This document shows positions 5,455 to 8,927 of a stretch of DNA of 8,927 nt, in pieces. Positions within the stretch are counted from its first letter, which is position 1. The number at the start of each line of letters is the position of its first letter. A model generated the notes under the pieces. That model saw only the letters and a list, made by a program, of their open reading frames with translations. It made no database searches and had not been told where the DNA came from. This DNA comes from a bacterium UBP6_UBA1209. Its GTDB lineage: Bacteria; UBP6; UBA1177. The translations under genes and the position numbers were made by a program. The stretch spans positions 1-8,927 of the forward strand of contig DBXP01000029.1 in NCBI GenBank assembly GCA_002309575.1. The letters run 5' to 3'.

Positions 5455-7572
5455 TCACTTCTTGTCGCTTTCAAAAAGAACCAGTTTTACCTTTTGGTTT
5501 CGTTCATTGCGTGCGGATTCCATCCGCACATTTGCATCATTCCCATCCTCAAACCGCGGCAGATCCCACGTTCCCTCTTTCTCCATTTTTTCCGCTTCCA
5601 GAACGACCTCGTCCATCTTGCTCCGTGCAAGCTCGATGATCTGCTGCTCTTCAAGCGTCGTATCGCCGCCGTTCACCGCTTCGATTCCTTTGGCAAGGTA
5701 TTCCACAAGCTGAGACGGACTCTCGTTGACCTTAACCTCGATATAACCTTTAATAATTTTCTGTTCTTTTCTCTTCCTCGCCATCTCGTCGGCAAGCTGC
5801 TGCTTTGAAGTCTCGCTGACAGCAAGAGCCGGAACAGCCCTGTGGATCTGAGCCTTGCCCATAAAATCATCCTTCTCGTCAAAGACCCACGCCTCCTCGT
5901 AGTGGTCGAGATCGCGCCTTAAATAAGCAAGGTCTCCTTTCCGTCCGATCATCCACTCCGCCCAGTAGGTGACACCTAATTTACTATCGGTAATACCGTT
6001 GCGTCCGATCCTGACAGGCGAGCTCGTTCTCGTGCAGAAAAGCCTCAGAGCCTCCGGCGTGACCATCCGTTTCTGCGGCTTCTCCGAGTTCCACAGCTGC
6101 AGAGGACTCATGCCGTTGAGGTTCTTACCCTGCGATTTCGCCTTGTTGATGCAGTTTTCGATATAATCAGTGAAAACCTGCTTGAAATCGCTGAATTTCA
6201 TGATTTTGCCCTGCGCGATCTCCTCTTTCAGCTTTTCCGGGCGTTCGACCACATTGCCGCCCCTGTAACCCGGCATATTTTTGGAAAAATACTGCTTGTT
6301 CGTGTTGAATTTGCGCTCGATAGGCTTCGTCTGCGCATTGTAAGGAATAGCAAAATGCGGCGTTATCCCGAGCAGGCTCAGCATCGTGTTCGCCTTTTTC
6401 TGCTCCGCATCGTCCAGTTTCACCTTCACAAACGATCTGCCGCCTGCAAAGTCTTTTGACCGGTAGTCCTTACCGTTGTCCAGGATGACCTCTTTCGGCA
6501 AGCCGTAACGCTCCGCAGCCCGCTTGAAACTGATGAAAATATGGTCACTGAAAGGAGCCTCGCAGTGGATATCGTAACCCACGAAAAGCCCGCTCTTGAA
6601 ATCAGTCCACGCCGTGATCCACGGGAAACACACCTTGCCGTTCCTCTCGTCGAAAACAGCGACATCGACCTGCGCATGGTCGCTCACCCAGACCTCGCCG
6701 CAGCGGATATCCGAATAATCGCGCTCAGCGTGACTTGCACAAGTCCTGTACCATTTTGAATGACCCTTGCGCGCCCGGATCTGCGCCTGTTCCGGCGTTT
6801 CGTTGTCCAGCCTCCGCAAGAAAGCACTCTCGCTCGGAATCGTCTCAGGATCGATCCCTTTTCCCGCAGCATAACCGACAGTGTAGAGCCAGCACGAATG
6901 CGCACTCGGGCCGCCTTCCTTCATATACCGCGCACGGAAAAACTCATAAAGCTCGTCACTTACGCTTGTTTTTCCCGCCGACTTGCCCCATTCCGGGAGC
7001 AGACCACGCAAACCGTCCTTCTTATAGTCCGCCCTTGCTCTCATTATCGAACGATAAGAAGTGCGGTTTTTCGGGTTATTATTATTCCATTCCGCAATCC
7101 TGTCTTTAAGCCTCTGACCGTTAAACGCCGAAAATCTTTGAAGCATCTCGATCTTCTCAGCCGCTTTCGCTCTCGCCCACGAAGGAGCATCCGTGAACTC
7201 CACCGCATCACAGCTCGCATCCTCCGTTGCGACCTCTGAGCTTCGTTCATTGCGTGCCACATTTGCATCACAGCTCTCTTTCCCGCCGCTCCTACCGCTG
7301 AGCTTCGTTTGTTGCGCCGGATTATATCCGGCATTTGCATCTTTTGATTCGGCGGTTTCACCGGCATTCTCCGCGGCTTCAATTATTTTCTGCCACTTCC
7401 TCGGGAGATCCTCGAACCGGTATAACTTTTCCGGCCTGCCGTTGGCCGTCGTTTTCCCCGAAAGTGAAAAAAGACCTGCGTCGTTGCGTTTCTTGATTGA
7501 TTTATCTATCCCTTGTTGGGATATTCCGATCAAAAGCCCGACTAATTCAGATCTTGAAAATAAATTCTGCAT
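5455..7572 (-). CDS. A: MuA-like DDE transposase with three repeat-peptide insertions
   Basis: This 705-residue protein (MuA is 663) catalyses phage DNA strand transfer. Residues 1-62 form a Mu-type winged-helix DNA-binding domain (LFSRSELVGLLIGISQQGI onward). The end-binding domain probably covers about 130-260. The catalytic triad is visible as D298 in VWVSDHAQ, D365 in VILDNGKDY and E419 in KPIERKF, matching MuA D269, D336 and E392 in context. A mu-C-like beta-barrel segment follows at about 540-590. Three repeat peptides account for much of the extra length: residues 78-91 and 102-112 lie in the linker after the first domain, and 679-693 lie in the C-terminal tail, where MuA contacts MuB and ClpX. 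The ATG overlaps the preceding stop as TAATG, indicating coupled translation; the ribosome binding site itself is weak. Confidence 0.95.
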   Translation of the reverse strand: MQNLFSRSELVGLLIGISQQGIDKSIKKRNDAGLFSLSGKTTANGRPEKLYRFEDLPRKWQKIIEAAENAGETAESKDANAGYNPAQQTKLSGRSGGKESCDANVARNERSSEVATEDASCDAVEFTDAPSWARAKAAEKIEMLQRFSAFNGQRLKDRIAEWNNNNPKNRTSYRSIMRARADYKKDGLRGLLPEWGKSAGKTSVSDELYEFFRARYMKEGGPSAHSCWLYTVGYAAGKGIDPETIPSESAFLRRLDNETPEQAQIRARKGHSKWYRTCASHAERDYSDIRCGEVWVSDHAQVDVAVFDERNGKVCFPWITAWTDFKSGLFVGYDIHCEAPFSDHIFISFKRAAERYGLPKEVILDNGKDYRSKDFAGGRSFVKVKLDDAEQKKANTMLSLLGITPHFAIPYNAQTKPIERKFNTNKQYFSKNMPGYRGGNVVERPEKLKEEIAQGKIMKFSDFKQVFTDYIENCINKAKSQGKNLNGMSPLQLWNSEKPQKRMVTPEALRLFCTRTSSPVRIGRNGITDSKLGVTYWAEWMIGRKGDLAYLRRDLDHYEEAWVFDEKDDFMGKAQIHRAVPALAVSETSKQQLADEMARKRKEQKIIKGYIEVKVNESPSQLVEYLAKGIEAVNGGDTTLEEQQIIELARSKMDEVVLEAEKMEKEGTWDLPRFEDGNDANVRMESARNERNQKVKLVLFESDKK
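5494..5538 (-). repeat. Palindromic repeat copy R5 near 3' end of A gene (type B)
   Basis: Encodes DANVRMESARNERNQ at transposase residues 679-693, 12 residues before the stop. It is 44/45 identical to R4, which lies 180 bp away in the same orientation. Confidence 0.93.
7238..7269 (-). repeat. Palindromic repeat copy R6 in A gene, hairpin core deleted (type B)
   Basis: Encodes DANVARNERSS. Compared with R4 it lacks exactly 12 bases, CGGATAGAATCC, which is the centre of the hairpin, so the reading frame is kept. The flanking parts GATGCAAATGTG and GCACGCAATGAACGAA are intact. Confidence 0.88.
7300..7341 (-). repeat. Palindromic repeat copy R7 in A gene (type A)
   Basis: Encodes DANAGYNPAQQTKL in the linker of the transposase. 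The hairpin is GCCGGAT, loop ATA, ATCCGGC. Its right flank (ACGAAGCTCAG on the minus strand) is shared with R6, 62 bp away. Confidence 0.92.
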
Positions 7573-7766
7573 TATCCGTGGATTCCGTTAGCGTTCCAAT
7601 ATTCCTTGCACAGCTCTGTTCCGTTGTCATCCCATGTTTTTCCGCATTCGCGCTCAAAATCTTTATCTATGTCTCTTGCACACGCATAGCCGAATCCGAG
7701 TCCTATCAATACACCTATAACTGCACACGCTAAAAAATCTTTGATTTCTTTACAGATTCTCTTCAT
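7572..7766 (-). CDS. Small single-pass membrane protein (64 aa)
   Basis: A basic-acidic N-terminus (MKRICKEIKD) precedes one hydrophobic, glycine-rich segment at residues 11-30, then a charged tail with two cysteines (41, 53) and two tryptophans. By the positive-inside rule the tail would be outside the cytoplasm. The ATG at 7766 is chosen over a longer start at 7832 because GAGAGG lies 7 nt before it and it overlaps the upstream TGA as ATGA. Its stop overlaps the A start as TAATG. I do not recognise the family. The place between Ner and A in an early operon could suit a superinfection-exclusion or host-modifying function, which is only a guess. Confidence 0.75.
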   Translation of the reverse strand: MKRICKEIKDFLACAVIGVLIGLGFGYACARDIDKDFERECGKTWDDNGTELCKEYWNANGIHG

Positions 7767-8011
7767 ATCATTGCCTCTCTTTTGATTGATTGCGCTTCGA
7801 TACCATTGATGTGTAAAATGTTTATTTTCCACCAGTCAGCAAACGGACCCCATTCAAAAGCTCCACGCTCAATAGATTTGATTATTGAAGTCATTGAGAC
7901 TCCGAGTTCCGCTGCTAACGCTTTTTGTGTTATGTCGTGTTGAATCAGGTAACTCTTAAAAAGGATTTTTCTCTCCTTCACATCTCTCTTTGTTTTCTTG
8001 ATTTTTTTCAT
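7763..8011 (-). CDS. Cro/Ner-like helix-turn-helix regulator (82 aa)
   Basis: A lysine-rich N-terminus (MKKIKKTKRDVKERK) precedes a helix-turn-helix at about residues 27-48, ITQKALAAELGVSMTSIIKSI, and a tryptophan-containing C-terminal part. It is the first gene of the minus-strand operon and divergent from the repressor, the position of ner in Mu, where Ner lowers transcription from the early and repressor promoters. The sequence itself is XRE/Cro-like and not clearly Ner family, so no symbol is given. The ATG at 8011 has AGGAGG 4 nt upstream. The 18-bp palindrome at 8039-8056 lies just ahead of the gene and is a plausible operator for it. Confidence 0.8.
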   Translation of the reverse strand: MKKIKKTKRDVKERKILFKSYLIQHDITQKALAAELGVSMTSIIKSIERGAFEWGPFADWWKINILHINGIEAQSIKREAMI

Positions 8012-8038
8012 CGCTCCTCCTACTATTAAACTGCGCAA

Positions 8039-8056
8039 CGGTTAAATTTTTAACCG
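8039..8056. promoter_or_regulatory. Palindromic operator candidate O1
   Basis: Perfect 8-bp arms CGGTTAAA and TTTAACCG with a TT centre. The half-site CGGTTAAA recurs once in the end repeats at 8509-8516. Confidence 0.6.
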
Positions 8057-8064
8057 CTAAACAG

Positions 8065-8093
8065 TTGACTTTTACCGTCTTTAGCGGTAAAAT
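8065..8093 (+). promoter_or_regulatory. Sigma70-type promoter for the repressor
   Basis: TTGACT (8065-8070) and TAAAAT (8088-8093) are separated by 17 nt, close to consensus, and lie about 30 nt upstream of the repressor start codon. The palindrome at 8070-8092 fills the spacer and part of both boxes, so whichever protein binds there would block this promoter. Confidence 0.72.
8070..8092. promoter_or_regulatory. Palindromic operator candidate O2
   Basis: Arms TTTTACCG (8070-8077) and CGGTAAAA (8085-8092) are perfect inverted repeats with a 7-nt spacer. It overlaps the repressor promoter, which suggests autoregulation or Cro-type repression. Confidence 0.6.
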
Positions 8094-8124
8094 GCAAGAA
8101 AAAAATCGTTATTTGAGGTAAAAA

Positions 8125-8463
8125 ATGCATAACCGCTTGAAATTCCTTAGAAAAAAAATGCAACTTAATCAAACTGAATTTGCTGATAAGCTCGGAATTT
8201 CGCAAACTTATTACTCAGACATTGAGCGTGGTTTAAAAGGTTTTTCCTCGACTGTTCTTTTATCGCTTTATGCGTTAAATGTTAATCTCGATTGGCTTAT
8301 TAGCGGTAATGGAGATATGTTTCGTTCTTCGGAAGCGCCTTCTACAGATCCTTTACTTTCAGACTTGGTTTCTGTCTTTCAACAGCTTCCTGAAAACAGA
8401 AAAAAACTTATTCTAAATTATGCTCTTGACCAAAAAGGTTTGTTCGATTTGCTTAAAAAATAA
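8125..8463 (+). CDS. XRE-family phage repressor (CI/c-like)
   Basis: The 112-residue protein has an N-terminal helix-turn-helix (about 13-36, LNQTEFADKLGISQTYYSDIERG) and then LDWLISGNGDMF (55-66), a tail typical of small XRE phage regulators. It has no LexA-like peptidase part, so SOS self-cleavage is not expected. It is the only convincing plus-strand gene and faces away from the early operon, as the c repressor does in Mu. GAGG lies 6 nt before the ATG, and a good promoter and palindromic operators lie just upstream. It would keep the early operon silent in the lysogen. Base composition is more AT-rich than that of the transposition genes, as is common for repressor segments. Confidence 0.85.
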   Translation: MHNRLKFLRKKMQLNQTEFADKLGISQTYYSDIERGLKGFSSTVLLSLYALNVNLDWLISGNGDMFRSSEAPSTDPLLSDLVSVFQQLPENRKKLILNYALDQKGLFDLLKK

Positions 8464-8473
8464 CCGAAAAAAG

Positions 8474-8529
8474 GTTGGGTTAAAAGTTGGGTTAAAAGTT
8501 GGGTTAATCGGTTAAAAGTTGGGTTATTT
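8474..8529. repeat. Tandem 12-bp repeats, probable transposase binding sites at phage left end
   Basis: Units GTTGGGTTAAAA (8474-8485 and 8486-8497), GTTGGGTTAATC (8498-8509), a partial GGTTAAAA (8510-8517) and GTTGGGTTATTT (8518-8529) follow the repressor stop directly. In Mu the repressor gene lies close to the left attachment end, which carries several transposase sites, so this array is in the right place. A CA dinucleotide at 8533-8534, which is TG on the minus strand, is one possible phage terminus. The exact end cannot be fixed without the right end or the 5-bp target duplication. Confidence 0.6.
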
Positions 8530-8534
8530 TGCCA

Positions 8535-8927
8535 AACTGCGCGTCGCAAAAAGCGGAGTTCAAAAGTAGCATGAGTTTGCATTGAGTATCATTTTTAATG
8601 ATTTCGGTATCTTGTCTTGATTTTGAGCCCTTTTGAGGTTTCAGAGCGCACCACACCGCGACCACGGCAAAAACCCAGTGATTAGGCTGACTTGAACCCT
8701 GTCGCGTTTCGTCTCTCTCCACGCTCTTTTTTTCGTGAAAAGAAATCCGAATGCAAACTTTATGCGAACTTTTTGCGAAATTTGTGCCAAAATGCACGTC
8801 GGACAAAACCACCACCTGAACACCCACAACACACCAAAACCATTGAACATTTCGCCCACACCAAAAAACCGCCGTTGTGCCAAACTACTCATTCATTTAT
8901 AGCGGCAGCACGAAAGTTGCTTCCGGT
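8535..8927. other. Gene-free segment, possibly host flank of the prophage
   Basis: I see no convincing gene on either strand. Open frames here on the minus strand overlap in different frames, are rich in W, C and F, lack good ribosome binding sites and match nothing known to me. Composition is AT-rich and uneven. A degenerate 11-bp periodic tract at 8752-8795 is the only ordered structure. If the phage end is near 8534, this is host intergenic DNA; if not, it is phage end DNA. Confidence 0.45.
8752..8795. repeat. Degenerate 11-bp periodic repeat
   Basis: Four consecutive 11-base units, TGCAAACTTTA, TGCGAACTTTT, TGCGAAATTTG and TGCCAAAATGC, share TGC(A/G/C)AA at the same phase. The purpose is unknown. 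The spacing is close to one DNA helical turn, which would suit a protein array on one DNA face. Confidence 0.5.

Larger units (their letters stand above)
8012..8124. promoter_or_regulatory. Divergent early/repressor control region
   Basis: This interval separates the Cro/Ner-like gene from the repressor. It contains two palindromes (8039-8056 and 8070-8092) and a longer inverted pair, ACCGCTAAA (8053-8061) against TTTAGCGGT (8080-8088). On the minus strand a TTTAAT at 8025-8030 could be the -10 box of the early promoter, but its -35 is poor, so the early promoter is not firmly placed. Confidence 0.7.

Noticed and set aside
5302..5808. Plus-strand open frame containing two similar peptides (LLVSFIACGF)
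   Set aside because: It is antisense to A and B; the duplicated peptide is simply the reverse reading of repeats R4 and R5.
2060..7341. CRISPR array
   Set aside because: The seven repeat copies are irregularly spaced, mostly inside genes and in frame, and no cas gene is present.
8462..8476. Terminator after the repressor (AACC ... GGTT)
   Set aside because: The stem is only 4-5 bp and no T-tract follows.
8588..8602. Small hairpin ATCATT-TTT-AATGAT
   Set aside because: Six AT-rich pairs are expected by chance in this composition, and no gene end is nearby.
8683..8705. tRNA T-arm-like sequence (GGTTCAAGTC on the minus strand)
   Set aside because: The flanking bases do not pair as a T stem and no acceptor, D or anticodon arms are found, so it is not a tRNA or an att remnant I can support.
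8504..8892. Two overlapping minus-strand open frames (8504-8827 and 8641-8892)
   Set aside because: They use different frames over the same DNA, are rich in W, C and F, lack convincing ribosome binding sites, and one runs through the end repeats. They look like chance frames.

Overview
This window looks like the early half of a Mu-like transposable prophage, read backwards. Nearly all genes lie on the minus strand in one tightly packed run: a Cro/Ner-like regulator, a small membrane protein, a MuA-type DDE transposase, a MuB-type AAA+ ATPase, GemA (Mu gp16 family), two unassigned early genes (one weakly DUF2303-like), a DUF3164 protein, a Mor-family activator, one more unknown gene, and a C5 cytosine DNA methyltransferase that runs off the left edge. 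A single plus-strand gene (8125-8463) encodes an XRE-type repressor, divergent from the early operon, as in phage Mu. The host cannot be named from this sequence. Strong AGGAGG ribosome binding sites and middling GC fit a Gram-negative bacterium, but no host marker gene is present.

Layout from right to left, which is the phage's own left-to-right order. 8535-8927 is gene-free and may be host flank. 8474-8529 holds tandem 12-bp repeats that look like transposase binding sites at the phage left end. 8125-8463 is the repressor. 8012-8124 is the divergent control region, with two palindromes and a good sigma70-type promoter for the repressor. 7763-8011 to 1733-2041 is the early operon, ending in the Mor-like activator. 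1349-1720 and <1-1352 are an unknown gene and the methyltransferase. Many junctions overlap (ATGA or TAATG) or are only a few bases apart, so translation is probably coupled.

The genes form a standard lysogeny and transposition circuit. The repressor and the Cro/Ner-like protein contest the divergent promoters. A and B carry out replicative transposition. GemA and the small early genes adjust the host. The Mor-like protein would switch on middle genes outside the window. The methyltransferase probably modifies phage DNA, in the protective role that Mom has in Mu.

The most unusual feature is a family of short palindromic repeats, seven copies in about 5.3 kb. Six lie inside genes, and all six are in the same orientation and reading frame. 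They add a recognisable peptide (DAN-x-G-Y-x-P-A-Q-x-T-K or DANVR-x-ESARNERNQ) to protein ends and linkers of the transposase, the ATPase and GemA. Two subfamilies differ by compensating changes in the hairpin arms. This resembles the in-gene palindromic elements known from Rickettsia, but the sequence is different and it sits in a phage transposition module.
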